This document shows, in pieces, positions 37,619 through 45,835 of a DNA stretch of 64,000 nucleotides. Position 1 is the stretch's first letter. The number at the start of each line of letters is the position of its first letter. A model generated the notes under the pieces. That model was not told the origin of the DNA and did not search any database. It saw only the letters and a program-made list of their open reading frames with translations. The DNA comes from an uncultured Alteromonadaceae bacterium (GTDB lineage: Bacteria; Pseudomonadota; Gammaproteobacteria; Enterobacterales; Alteromonadaceae), in NCBI GenBank assembly GCA_947494925.1, contig CANLWS010000001.1, forward strand, positions 124,001 through 188,000, written 5' to 3'. The translations under genes were made by a program, and so were the position numbers.

Positions 37619-38437
37619 ATGAAAACATTAAAACTGACAAAAACAAAACTTGCTACATTTCTGACACTTGCATTGAGTTGTAACCTGGCTTTTGCCAGCA
37701 ACATTAGTGAACACTTGAGTACCGTGGCTGATGATCGCAGTGACAACTACTTCAGAATCGGCGCGGGAGCCAGCTACTATAAAAATCCGTTGGAAGGTGA
37801 AACAGAAGGTTCTTTCAATATTCCCATTGAGTGGCGTTACAATATCAACGGTTTTTTTACAGAATTGAGCAGTGATAGTCTGGGCGCACCTGGATTGGCG
37901 GCCGGCTATACTGTTTGGGAAAACCGAAATTGGCGATTCGATGCAATGCTCACGTTATCCAACTATATTGATGTAAGCGAAATCGACAGGTTTGATGGCA
38001 GCAACCTCAAAGACAGAGGCAACGCGTTGGCTGGTGGATTGAGAGCAACCTACTTCCATAATAACTGGGTTGTTCAGGCAAACCTGTTGCCGTTTAACAG
38101 CCATGGTGCTACAGGTTCAATCTCAGCTGGGCGAAACTGGCAGTTAGGAGACTGGAATTTCACTGCAGCCGGTTCAGTAAATTATAGTTCATCCAAATAT
38201 AACGATTTTTACTTTGGAGTAGACGCTGAACAAAGCTCGGAACTGTTCAATGAGTACGATGCAGGATCGGGCTTTGCCTTTGTTGCAGAAGTTGGCGCTG
38301 AGTATGAGATTTCTGAAGATTGGTATTTCGCCACCAAGCTGCGTCACGCCGAGTATTCAAGCGCGCTTAAAGACAGTCCGCTGTTTGCTGAAGACAGGAG
38401 CACTGGCTTGAGTATTTCAATAAATTACGTTTTCTAA
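37619..38437 (+). CDS. MipA/OmpV-family outer-membrane protein
   Basis: The 272-residue protein has a signal peptide ending near LAFAS, then a beta-barrel of the MipA/OmpV type, with closing strand GLSISINYVF ending in phenylalanine. RIGAGASYYKNPLEG near the N-terminus and the C-terminal FATKLRHAEYSSALKDSPLF are family-like. Some members are murein-hydrolase scaffolds and others are osmotic or antibiotic-responsive porins. A response-regulator gene follows 35 bp later, as often seen for this family. Confidence 0.88.
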   Translation: MKTLKLTKTKLATFLTLALSCNLAFASNISEHLSTVADDRSDNYFRIGAGASYYKNPLEGETEGSFNIPIEWRYNINGFFTELSSDSLGAPGLAAGYTVWENRNWRFDAMLTLSNYIDVSEIDRFDGSNLKDRGNALAGGLRATYFHNNWVVQANLLPFNSHGATGSISAGRNWQLGDWNFTAAGSVNYSSSKYNDFYFGVDAEQSSELFNEYDAGSGFAFVAEVGAEYEISEDWYFATKLRHAEYSSALKDSPLFAEDRSTGLSISINYVF

Positions 38438-38472
38438 CAAAAGCCTACTTGTTAAAAACGACTATCACGGTA

Positions 38473-39195
38473 ATGATGGCAGACATGCAAACAGAACACC
38501 CCTTTCACATACTCGTTGTTGAAGACGATAAATCACTGGCCGACTGGATCCAGGAATACCTGACCAATCAAGGCTATCAGGTCAGTGTGGTGAACAGGGG
38601 TGATACTGCTGTTGCTCAAATCACATCCATCATGCCCGATTTAGTGGTATTAGACGGCATGCTGCCGGGACTTGACGGATTAGATGTGTGTAAAGCTGTC
38701 AGGCCAGATTATTCCGGTCCGATTGTGATGCTGACTGCCAGGGATGAGGAAATTGATGAAGTTCTGGGCCTCGAAGTTGGTGCGGATGACTACCTGACCA
38801 AGCCCGTCAAACCTCGGATTTTGCTGGCGCGCATAAAAACATTATTGCGCCGCCATTCCCCCGCTTCGCCGGCAGTAAGTCAACGAAATAAAATTGTCTT
38901 GTCTGGCCTTTCAATTGATCAATCCTCACGAGTCGTGACTTTGGACAATCACGCCATCAAAATTTCATCAAATGAGTTCGATGTGTTGTGGTTGCTGGCA
39001 GAAAAAGCGGGGCAATTGGTAACACGTGACGAACTTGTCACCAAATTGCGTGGATTCGAGTATGATGGTTTTGATCGCTCAATTGATTTACGCGTTTCCA
39101 GATTGCGCAAAAAACTGGGCGACGATCCGGCTGAACCTTATCGTATTAAAACCATCTGGGGAAAGGGCTATCTATTTGCAAAAGATGGTTGGTAA
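38473..39195 (+). CDS. OmpR/PhoB-family response regulator (no adjacent kinase)
   Basis: The product has about 240 residues. The receiver domain carries acidic pair VVEDDKS, phosphoacceptor Asp in LVVLDGMLPG and lysine in LTKPVKPR. The C-terminal winged helix has SSNEFDVLWLLAEKAG and DLRVSRLRKKLGDDP. ATG 38473 is one of three close ATGs; the TTG at 38449 is less likely. No histidine kinase gene is nearby. It probably belongs with the upstream mipA-like gene and may regulate it. Confidence 0.92.
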   Translation: MMADMQTEHPFHILVVEDDKSLADWIQEYLTNQGYQVSVVNRGDTAVAQITSIMPDLVVLDGMLPGLDGLDVCKAVRPDYSGPIVMLTARDEEIDEVLGLEVGADDYLTKPVKPRILLARIKTLLRRHSPASPAVSQRNKIVLSGLSIDQSSRVVTLDNHAIKISSNEFDVLWLLAEKAGQLVTRDELVTKLRGFEYDGFDRSIDLRVSRLRKKLGDDPAEPYRIKTIWGKGYLFAKDGW

Positions 39196-39488
39196 CGGCT
39201 AGGATCAGACCGACCAATTCATGTGCCTCAAAGCAGACGTTTCCAATGAGCACAATAACGGCGATGACAAGGATTTTACACAGGCAACTTTCTACAAAGT
39301 AGAAAACAAACATACGGGTTATGCATTCTAAACCTCTTTTGATTTTCTAATCACCAGCGAATTTTTCTAGTTCCTTCAAATGCTTAAGGTCATAATCTGA
39401 CACATGATACAAAGATTAATTTTTGAATTGTCCCTCGGGATAAGCTAAGTTTTATTTCAGTAAGAATAACTTTAAGGCCAATTTTCCC

Positions 39489-41252
39489 GTGAATGGGTTG
39501 CTGACTAAACTGTTAAAGCAAATTTGGCCTTGTGGGTTATTTTGGCCCCTCTTTTTCTTTTCATTTCATATCCAAAGTGCTGAATGGAACGGACAAGACT
39601 CATTGTCGTTAAACGACTCTGCGGTTTATTCACTGGACGCTAGTTTTTCTTCTAATCAGAGTACCTGGACCAAGGATTTCCAAAGCTTACAGCGCCCGGC
39701 CAATCAAACCATGTATTTCCGTATACCTGTTACAAACAGCAGCAGGCGTGACCAGACATTGTGGTTTTCTATCCCATTTGCAGCTATCAAAAAATTGACC
39801 GTTAAAGCTGGTGAAGATGAATGGCAAACTGGCGATGCTTACTCCTTTAATTCTCGTCCGATAGTCAGTCCGGATTACTTGTTTCCGGTTTTTTTACCCG
39901 CTGGCGAAACCACGCTTATTGAAGGTTCAATGGCAGGAGAGATCCTGCGTTTCTCATTTTTTCTGCATAAACCCGAAGTTATTATGAAACAGCAAAGAGA
40001 AACCGAATTCAGGGATATGTTTTTCTTCGGCACTATGACCACACTAGCACTTTGCTGTCTGCTGTGTTTTCTTGCAACTCGCAGCAATGCTTACCTGAGT
40101 TTTGCTGCCTTTAGCTTCTCTCTGACATTTATGTTGTTCAGAGTGTTTGGCTACGGTTTTGAATTTATCTGGCCGGGTTATCCATCGATCAATGATGCCA
40201 CCTATATACTGGCTATTTACTCTTCTGCTATGTCTGGCGGCTGGATGGTCAACGCTTTGCTGTCCGGCGATGCTGATAGTAAAAAGTATTCTAAAACGAT
40301 GTATTTCCTGGTGTACGGCCTTGGTTTTGCAGGTGTATTTTCCGCCTTGCTATTAGATTTGCAAACCACATTGTTGCTGCCAATCTACTGGTCCATTCCG
40401 CTGTTGCTCCTTGCAGTGGTCAGAATTGCTATTGAGTATAAGCAGGGTTCCCCTGAAGCCAGATTTCTGGCGATTGGAATAATCCCTCTCTTTATAGGCT
40501 GCACGGTGCTAGTGCTTGCTGCGATGCAACACATTACCTGGGGAGACTATATTGTCACCACGCTAATGGGATGTATTGCGCTAAGTAGTTTATTGTTAGC
40601 CTTGTTTATTTCCGCATCTTTATTCCGTTTGCTGAAAAAGCAACGGGATGCAGAGCATGAGCAATTTGAAATAAAGGCGGCCTATGCACAAAAGCTTGAA
40701 ATCGAAGTAGCTATCAGAACTCAGGAATTACAGCGTAGCAATGAGAAGTTAGGCGAGCTTGCCCTTAGGGATCCACTGACGGGCCTACCCAATCGACGCA
40801 GTCTTGATATATTTGTAGACCAGAAACTGGCCGAAAACCCGGACACTTTTGCTATTGCGCTGCTTGATTTGGACCATTTCAAAAAGATTAACGATATTTA
40901 CGGCCATGATGTTGGTGATAGTGTGTTGATCGCTGTTGCAGATATTCTCAAACCCTTTAACTCCGATTACACAATTGCAGGCCGCTTTGGAGGTGAAGAA
41001 TTTGCTTACCTGAGTGTCAATAGGGTTCATCAGGCCGTTCAGCTACAAATCGATCAGATTCATAAGCAAATCTCTGACCTTCGAATAGATGAACACCCCA
41101 ACCTTGAAATAAAAATATCTGTGGGCTGGGTGATGGCTGACCCAAAGGAAACCGTTGGCGAAAGTTTCAGACGTGCCGACAAAGCCTTGTACCATGCCAA
41201 GGAAAATGGCCGTGATCAGATCATTGAGTTTCCGCTACCTAAAGCGGGGTAA
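39489..41252 (+). CDS. 7TM-DISM membrane diguanylate cyclase
   Basis: The 587-residue protein has an N-terminal hydrophobic signal (to about residue 30) and a 7TMR-DISM extracellular domain (about 35-155). Seven membrane helices (about 170-385), a short coiled-coil and a GGDEF domain (about 425-580) follow. The active-site motif is RFGGEEF, so it should make c-di-GMP. The RxxD inhibitory site is absent (SDYT at that position). The start is GTG 39489 with a weak, distant AAGG. The 293 bp before it hold no convincing gene. Confidence 0.92.
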   Translation: MNGLLTKLLKQIWPCGLFWPLFFFSFHIQSAEWNGQDSLSLNDSAVYSLDASFSSNQSTWTKDFQSLQRPANQTMYFRIPVTNSSRRDQTLWFSIPFAAIKKLTVKAGEDEWQTGDAYSFNSRPIVSPDYLFPVFLPAGETTLIEGSMAGEILRFSFFLHKPEVIMKQQRETEFRDMFFFGTMTTLALCCLLCFLATRSNAYLSFAAFSFSLTFMLFRVFGYGFEFIWPGYPSINDATYILAIYSSAMSGGWMVNALLSGDADSKKYSKTMYFLVYGLGFAGVFSALLLDLQTTLLLPIYWSIPLLLLAVVRIAIEYKQGSPEARFLAIGIIPLFIGCTVLVLAAMQHITWGDYIVTTLMGCIALSSLLLALFISASLFRLLKKQRDAEHEQFEIKAAYAQKLEIEVAIRTQELQRSNEKLGELALRDPLTGLPNRRSLDIFVDQKLAENPDTFAIALLDLDHFKKINDIYGHDVGDSVLIAVADILKPFNSDYTIAGRFGGEEFAYLSVNRVHQAVQLQIDQIHKQISDLRIDEHPNLEIKISVGWVMADPKETVGESFRRADKALYHAKENGRDQIIEFPLPKAG

Positions 41253-41273
41253 GAATTGGCGCCCGAACACTGA

Positions 41274-41297
41274 AAAAGGCGGGAGTTCCCGCCTTTT
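41274..41297. terminator. Bidirectional terminator between the diguanylate cyclase and DUF4097 genes
   Basis: AAAAGGCGGGA-GT-TCCCGCCTTTT is symmetric and lies between two convergent genes, 20 bp from each stop. It should terminate both transcripts. Confidence 0.85.
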
Positions 41298-41316
41298 GGT
41301 TCATACCGCAGTATAG

Positions 41317-42273
41317 CTATTTTTTATCCAGCTTGATGCGTCCACTGACAGTTGAGACATCTACTTTGCCATCACCACCGTTGAGAGAAAACTCTAACCA
41401 GCGGCTCGGACCATATTTGGCTTTTTTCTCTCTGTGTTCAGATAACTTGTTGGTAATTCTGCCACCAGCATGTCCTTGTATATCAAAGCGTGCTGACACA
41501 TCAGGTTGAAAATACAGTTCGATCGAACCGCCTACCGAGGTTGCCCTGACATCACCTTGCTTAGCCAACTCCATTCTTGCTTCAATGCTACCGTTTACGG
41601 TGTTTAAACTCAGTTGTTCAATAGTGCCAAGATTAAGCTCGATATTACCGTTGACAGTTTCAGCGCGTAATTCTGGACTATCGGTATCCACGTCAATATC
41701 GCCATTGACCGATTCATACACACCATCTTTGGATTTACTGCTGCGGCTTTTTATATTGCCGTTAACGGTTTCAATTTTGACATCACCTTCCAGCTCTTTA
41801 GCACTGATGTCGCCGTTAACCGCTTCCAGTCTGAGGCGACCAGATAACTTAACCACTTTGATATCGCCATTTACCGTGTCAACATCGGCACCACCGTAAA
41901 CCTCATACGCTTCCACATTTGCGTTAGTCGAGCTGTAATCCAACCGACTGTTTTTAGGGACGAATATTTCCAGGTTATCGTCGTAGTCGTCATCCCAGCT
42001 ATTCCAGCCACCGCGGTGCTTTTTCACTTTGACCCGAATAATGACTTCATTGCCTTCGCGCTCAAACTCAAATCTCTCAGTTTTATCGCCAAGTTCGCCT
42101 GTTACCCGCACTTCGTCTTTATCCCAGCCGGTAATTTTTGCAAAACCGCCCAGATGTTCGATTTCCACATAACCGTCTTTGGCTGCTTTGAGCGTCTCAT
42201 CAACCTTCTGACCCGCCACTGCCATGCTGCTGGCGCAGACTAACAAACCGGTACCAATAAGTAATTGCTTCAT
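41317..42273 (-). CDS. DUF4097-family beta-strand-repeat protein (exported)
   Basis: The 318-residue protein has a signal peptide (MKQLLIGTGLLVCASSMAVAG). A repetitive beta-helix-like body carries at least six V-N-G-(D/N/S)-I units about 20 residues apart (residues 125-240). DUF4097 proteins are common in ECF-sigma operons, but their function is unknown. ATG 42273 has AGGA 7 nt upstream. It follows a sigma factor and a probable anti-sigma gene on the same strand and is their likely output or sensor component. Confidence 0.85.
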   Translation of the reverse strand: MKQLLIGTGLLVCASSMAVAGQKVDETLKAAKDGYVEIEHLGGFAKITGWDKDEVRVTGELGDKTERFEFEREGNEVIIRVKVKKHRGGWNSWDDDYDDNLEIFVPKNSRLDYSSTNANVEAYEVYGGADVDTVNGDIKVVKLSGRLRLEAVNGDISAKELEGDVKIETVNGNIKSRSSKSKDGVYESVNGDIDVDTDSPELRAETVNGNIELNLGTIEQLSLNTVNGSIEARMELAKQGDVRATSVGGSIELYFQPDVSARFDIQGHAGGRITNKLSEHREKKAKYGPSRWLEFSLNGGDGKVDVSTVSGRIKLDKK

Positions 42274-42309
42274 CTTACTGTCCTTTCTCATTCACACATT
42301 TGTGGTGCA

Positions 42310-42822
42310 TTAAATTTGTTGCCATTTGGGCGCATGCACCCGCTCAATTAAGTCGATCTGTTGCTGATGCACATTCTGCAGCATCTTCAGTAGTGCGATA
42401 TTGTTGGGCTCTTCTTTCAGAGCCGATTTTATCGCGGCAGCTGCGTCATCCAATTCATCAAGCTGTTGTTCCCAATTCTGGGTCAATGCTGGCTGGTCCC
42501 TGAATCTGACCAGCAATGCGTCTTTTTGTTCTCTATGTTGGTCGCTCAGTGCAGCAACTAACTCCTGTCCGCCTATCACACCTTGCTCAGGTTGGTTCAT
42601 GCTAAACCAGCTGAACAGACCGATAAAAGCAAATGTTGCCGCGACAGCAAAGATCCTTGTGCTTACTGTTTTCTTCGGCGTTTCATTCGGAATCTGGTTG
42701 GGCGCAGGCTCATTCGCCAACGCCAACTCAATCCCCTGCCAGAGATCCCTTTCAGGCATTTTAGATTTTTCCAGCTCACTGAGTTTCTGCGCGAGAGCTG
42801 CATCAAAATTCTGTTTACTCAT
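42310..42822 (-). CDS. Probable anti-sigma factor (single-pass membrane protein)
   Basis: The 170-residue protein has a cytoplasmic N-terminus of about 55 residues, one membrane helix (IFAVAATFAFIGLFSWF, about 57-73), and a helical C-terminal part with heptad-like spacing. I see no HxxxCxxC zinc anti-sigma motif. Its start overlaps the sigma-factor stop by 8 bp, which is the main reason for the anti-sigma call. The protein could alternatively be a membrane partner of the DUF4097 product. Confidence 0.65.
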   Translation of the reverse strand: MSKQNFDAALAQKLSELEKSKMPERDLWQGIELALANEPAPNQIPNETPKKTVSTRIFAVAATFAFIGLFSWFSMNQPEQGVIGGQELVAALSDQHREQKDALLVRFRDQPALTQNWEQQLDELDDAAAAIKSALKEEPNNIALLKMLQNVHQQQIDLIERVHAPKWQQI

Positions 42823-43381
42823 AACCCATCCACTCCTTCAATAACCCTTTGGCGCGATGGAACTGCGCCTTACTGGAGCCCACTGCCATTTTTGTCATGC
42901 TGGCAATGTCTTCATGGCGATAACCTTCTATCGCATGCAACACAAAAACGATCCTGGCTCTTTCCGGCAAACGCTTAATATAGTGTTCCAAATCCACCGA
43001 CCCGGCTGAGGCCTCAGCGCTTTCATTCATCGCTTCGCTGTCTTCGATGTTGAACATCCTGTGTACCCACCCTTTTTGCTTGCGTAAATACGAGATGGTG
43101 ATGTTCGACGTCACACTATGTAACCAGGTGGTAAATTTGCTATCACCTTTGTAATTGCCAATTTTCCGCCATAATTGAATAAACACTTCTTGCGCAGCAT
43201 CCTCTGCCAGAGCATGATCTGCGGTGAGTCGGAAGCACAACCCATACACTTGACCAATATGCGTCTGGTAAAGTTTCTGGTACGCTTGCCTGTCTCCTTG
43301 CTGCACCGCTTGAATCATGTCCCACTCGCTTTTGTCCGCGAAGACCTGATGCGCTGCAACAACGTTTCCTTGTGAGTTCAA
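42815..43381 (-). CDS. ECF-type RNA polymerase sigma factor
   Basis: The product has up to 188 residues. Sigma region 2 (LYQTHIGQVYGLCFRLTADH, AEDAAQEVFIQLWRKIGNY) and region 4 (LPERARIVFVLHAIEGYRHE, VGSSKAQFHRAKGLLKEWM) are both clear. The longest frame starts at a TTG at 43381. ATG 43318 in SEWDMIQAVQQGD is an alternative, and neither has a strong ribosome-binding site. It heads a sigma/anti-sigma/DUF4097 operon and probably directs its own transcription. Confidence 0.9.
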   Translation of the reverse strand: MNSQGNVVAAHQVFADKSEWDMIQAVQQGDRQAYQKLYQTHIGQVYGLCFRLTADHALAEDAAQEVFIQLWRKIGNYKGDSKFTTWLHSVTSNITISYLRKQKGWVHRMFNIEDSEAMNESAEASAGSVDLEHYIKRLPERARIVFVLHAIEGYRHEDIASMTKMAVGSSKAQFHRAKGLLKEWMGYE

Positions 43382-43491
43382 ATTAAGGTTCGTTTTCTTG
43401 TTGCTTTGAAGAGTTAGTCGCAGGGTAGATCAGAAAGGTTTAAACAGCCAAAAATATCTTTAATTATTTTTAATTCGGTGTTGTTAAGTTT

Positions 43492-44160
43492 ATGAAAATA
43501 GTAGGTTTATACGTCGGAAAAAAACGTCCATTTGGTCCTCGTTCTCAATTCTCAGGAATAGATAAGCGACCGTTAGAGAGTGGTGAAGTTGATGAACTTG
43601 GCTTTGTCGACGATGTGCAGGTAGACAAACGCTTTCATGGTGGGCCTGAACGTGCTCTGCATCAATATGCGCTCAAAAGTTATGAGCGCATTATCAAACG
43701 CTTTCCTTTACTGCACAAAACGGCTACCCCCGGCAGCATAGGTGAAAACCTGACCATCAACGGTATGAACGACACTAATGTCTGTATTGGTGACATCTAC
43801 CAGTTAGGCGACATCAAAGTGCAAGTCAGCTCTCCCCGCATCCCTTGCTGGAAAATCTCGCACAAAATGAACATGCCTGATCTGGATAAATATGTCGCTG
43901 AAAAACAAATCACCGGCTGGTACTACCGTGTACTGGAAGTGGGCAAATTGTCTATTGGCGACGAGGTGTCGAGACTGGAGCGCCCCAATGAAAACCTCAG
44001 CATCAGCCGTTTTATTCAGATTAACAATGATAAAAACGCGTCACCCGAGGTGCTCCTGGAAGCCGCTAACGCGGTGGGACTGGACCCTGAGTGGAAAGAG
44101 CGTCTGGAACGCCGGGCCGAAAGCAAAAAAGCCACAGGATCAGGGGATTACGAAGTCTGA
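43492..44160 (+). CDS. MOSC-domain protein (YiiM-like)
   Basis: The 222-residue protein has the MOSC fold hallmarks DVQVDKRFHGGPERALHQYA near residue 44, PGSIGENLTI near 81 and the conserved cysteine in SSPRIPCWKIS near 124. MOSC proteins carry activated sulfur or bind molybdenum cofactor. E. coli YiiM reduces N-hydroxylated compounds. The gene stands alone, divergent from the ECF sigma operon, and is followed by REP-like repeats. Confidence 0.9.
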   Translation: MKIVGLYVGKKRPFGPRSQFSGIDKRPLESGEVDELGFVDDVQVDKRFHGGPERALHQYALKSYERIIKRFPLLHKTATPGSIGENLTINGMNDTNVCIGDIYQLGDIKVQVSSPRIPCWKISHKMNMPDLDKYVAEKQITGWYYRVLEVGKLSIGDEVSRLERPNENLSISRFIQINNDKNASPEVLLEAANAVGLDPEWKERLERRAESKKATGSGDYEV

Positions 44161-44235
44161 TCCTGTGGTTGCCGAGGGCGTCCCCTTCGTCATTATCCAG
44201 AGTCCACCAGTAGTAACTCCTGAGCGTCCACCCAT

Positions 44236-44368
44236 CGTCATTCACGAATGCTCACCCAACGTCATTCCCAATCGCTCACCAACGTCATTCCCGAATGCTT
44301 TTGTCGGGAATCTTACTCCTTCTATTCTCAAACACAGATCTCCGCCTAAGAGCGTCGCGGAGATGACG
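44236..44368. repeat. REP/BIME-like palindromic repeat cluster
   Basis: Three imperfect tandem copies beginning CGTCATTC start at 44236, 44260 and 44283, 23-24 bp apart. The third continues as a hairpin (TTCCCGA...TCGGGAA, 44288-44310). A second, oppositely oriented unit at 44337-44368 has a perfect 8-bp stem (ATCTCCGC/GCGGAGAT) and ends in ATGACG. The outer CGTCAT and ATGACG thus bound the pair as in bacterial interspersed mosaic elements. The cluster directly follows the MOSC gene. Confidence 0.7.
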
Positions 44369-44396
44369 GGATTTGAGGTCCAGAATATAAACAGGC

Positions 44397-44423
44397 ATAA
44401 AAAAGCCAGATCACTGATCTGGC
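44397..44423 (-). terminator. Orphan minus-strand terminator
   Basis: On the minus strand GCCAGATCA-G-TGATCTGGC is followed by TTTTTTAT, a strong intrinsic terminator. No minus-strand gene lies within 1.3 kb upstream of it. It therefore either stops read-through from the TPR gene at 45809 or ends an unrecognised RNA. Confidence 0.65.
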
Positions 44424-45025
44424 AAAGGGAAAGCACACCCATGAAGTATTTGAGAACACTAGGATTAAGTTCTACGACTATTATTGACAGCGCAGCGCGA
44501 AAAATCCTCTATGGGAATAGAAATAAATTTGAATGGAAAGGGAAATACAAACTAGGGGATTAGCGATTATCCTGCGTGCTCATTGGCGTTGAAAGGAATT
44601 TTAAGCAAATAAAAGCACAAAGAAAAAACGTCTTCCTTGACGTGAACTCAGACTGGTCAAGCATGCTGCGGTTGGCAACTACGCATACTTCACGGGAGCG
44701 TCTGGAGATAGTTCGTCCGTTTACCAACATCTCAAAACCGATTCTACTGAGTTCGCAACAGAGTTTTGTTTACTTTTTGTATGGGAATTGTAGCCTTGGC
44801 AATTAGCCAACCAGAATTTGCAGCAGTTTTTAACTATTAGACACTAGTCCGGTAAGTTAAATTACCTGAAGATCAACTTGTAACTGTCTGATATTTTTAC
44901 ACTTTTTTAATCTCGAGAAATACAACCTCACGTTAATGATTGTTTTTTAACCAGTTTATTTTTTGGGCATATTTTATGCGTCCGTTTTTCGCCGTCACTC
45001 AATCAGCCAACTAAGAAGAACACCT

Positions 45026-45835
45026 ATGTTCACTATTAATAAGAAAAGTGCCGTTATTTATTCCCTTGCCGCCGTACTGTTTTTATTCCATGCCTTTGCG
45101 GATGCCAGGCTAGTGAGAGGGGGAGGACGAGGTACAGTCCTTGATTCCAATGCCTTTGACTTTTTGTTGGTCAATAATGCCAATATCAACGACTTAGGCT
45201 TAATGGCTGGTTTTTCCACCCTGGAAAGCCAAGGTTATAACAGTGGCGAAGATGGGTTGCTCTCCACACCTCAGGATTGCGTGAGAAGTTTTGGTAGCCA
45301 GGATGAATTAGATCAGGAAAAAATGTTTGGTGGATTTGTGGAGGAGCCATGTTATTACCAGGTGTATGAAAACGACTTACGTCTCGAGATGGAAGGTTTT
45401 GGTCGAGCCTTTTTTGATTTAGCCTCCAGTATAGAGGTGGCCTGGACATTCTCTAAAGCGGGTATGGCCGATATTGTACTAATGGGTAGTATGTTCGATA
45501 GCGCACCTTTATTGGATGTATTAATGCCACCGGAACTGGTGCCGGGTGAGTATACCATCGGATTAGATGTGACTTTCTTTTCTGGTCCGGATAATTCCTT
45601 TTTCAGTTCCAACAATTCTCACGATCTGGATGTCATTGATTGTGTAGAACCTACTCCAGGCGATCTACAGTGCTACCATCCAGAATGGGGCAGTGCCAGC
45701 GATACCTTATCTTATAGTGCCGCCTATACTGAACGTCTGGTGGTGCTGGCGGGCACGGACCCACTTACCGTCAGTGCGCCTGCCGGATTAGGCTTATTTC
45801 TGTTGGGTTTATTCGGCCTCAGACGACGCCAGTAA
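45026..45835 (+). CDS. Exported protein with PEP-CTERM-like sorting signal
   Basis: The 269-residue protein has a signal peptide (about residues 1-27, ending AFADA) and a beta-rich, Asp/Asn-rich body with several cysteines. The C-terminus SAPAGLGLFLLGLFGLRRRQ combines a proline motif, a transmembrane helix and an arginine cluster, as in proteins processed by exosortases. No exosortase gene lies in the window. The body matches no domain I recognise. Its 3' end overlaps the convergent TPR gene by 27 bp. The frame extends to 44963, but ATG 45026 fits the signal peptide. Confidence 0.78.
   Translation: MFTINKKSAVIYSLAAVLFLFHAFADARLVRGGGRGTVLDSNAFDFLLVNNANINDLGLMAGFSTLESQGYNSGEDGLLSTPQDCVRSFGSQDELDQEKMFGGFVEEPCYYQVYENDLRLEMEGFGRAFFDLASSIEVAWTFSKAGMADIVLMGSMFDSAPLLDVLMPPELVPGEYTIGLDVTFFSGPDNSFFSSNNSHDLDVIDCVEPTPGDLQCYHPEWGSASDTLSYSAAYTERLVVLAGTDPLTVSAPAGLGLFLLGLFGLRRRQ

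Larger units (their letters stand above)
44161..45025. other. 865-bp gene-poor interval with repeats and an orphan terminator
   Basis: The first 210 bp hold REP-like repeats (44236-44368). A minus-strand terminator hairpin lies at 44397-44423. A 40-codon plus-strand frame, 44441-44563 (MKYLRTLGLSS..., preceded by AAAGGGAAAG), is possible but unproven. From 44570 to 44930 I find no convincing gene. The last 100 bp are AT-rich and presumably hold the promoter of the PEP-CTERM-like gene. Confidence 0.6.

Noticed and set aside
39221-39331. 36-codon frame between the response regulator and the diguanylate cyclase
   Set aside because: Weak start context and no similarity to anything I know; too short to support.
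42310-42822. Zinc-binding anti-sigma (ZAS) protein
   Set aside because: The HxxxCxxC motif is absent, so only a general anti-sigma role from gene context is proposed.
43892-44563. 223-codon open frame after and over the MOSC gene
   Set aside because: It runs in another frame of the MOSC gene and through REP-like repeats, and its composition is Pro/Trp/Arg-rich noise. Only the last 40 codons (44441-44563) are mentioned as a weak possibility.
44576-44806. 76-codon open frame in the gene-poor interval
   Set aside because: No ribosome-binding site, no recognisable domain and no operon partner.
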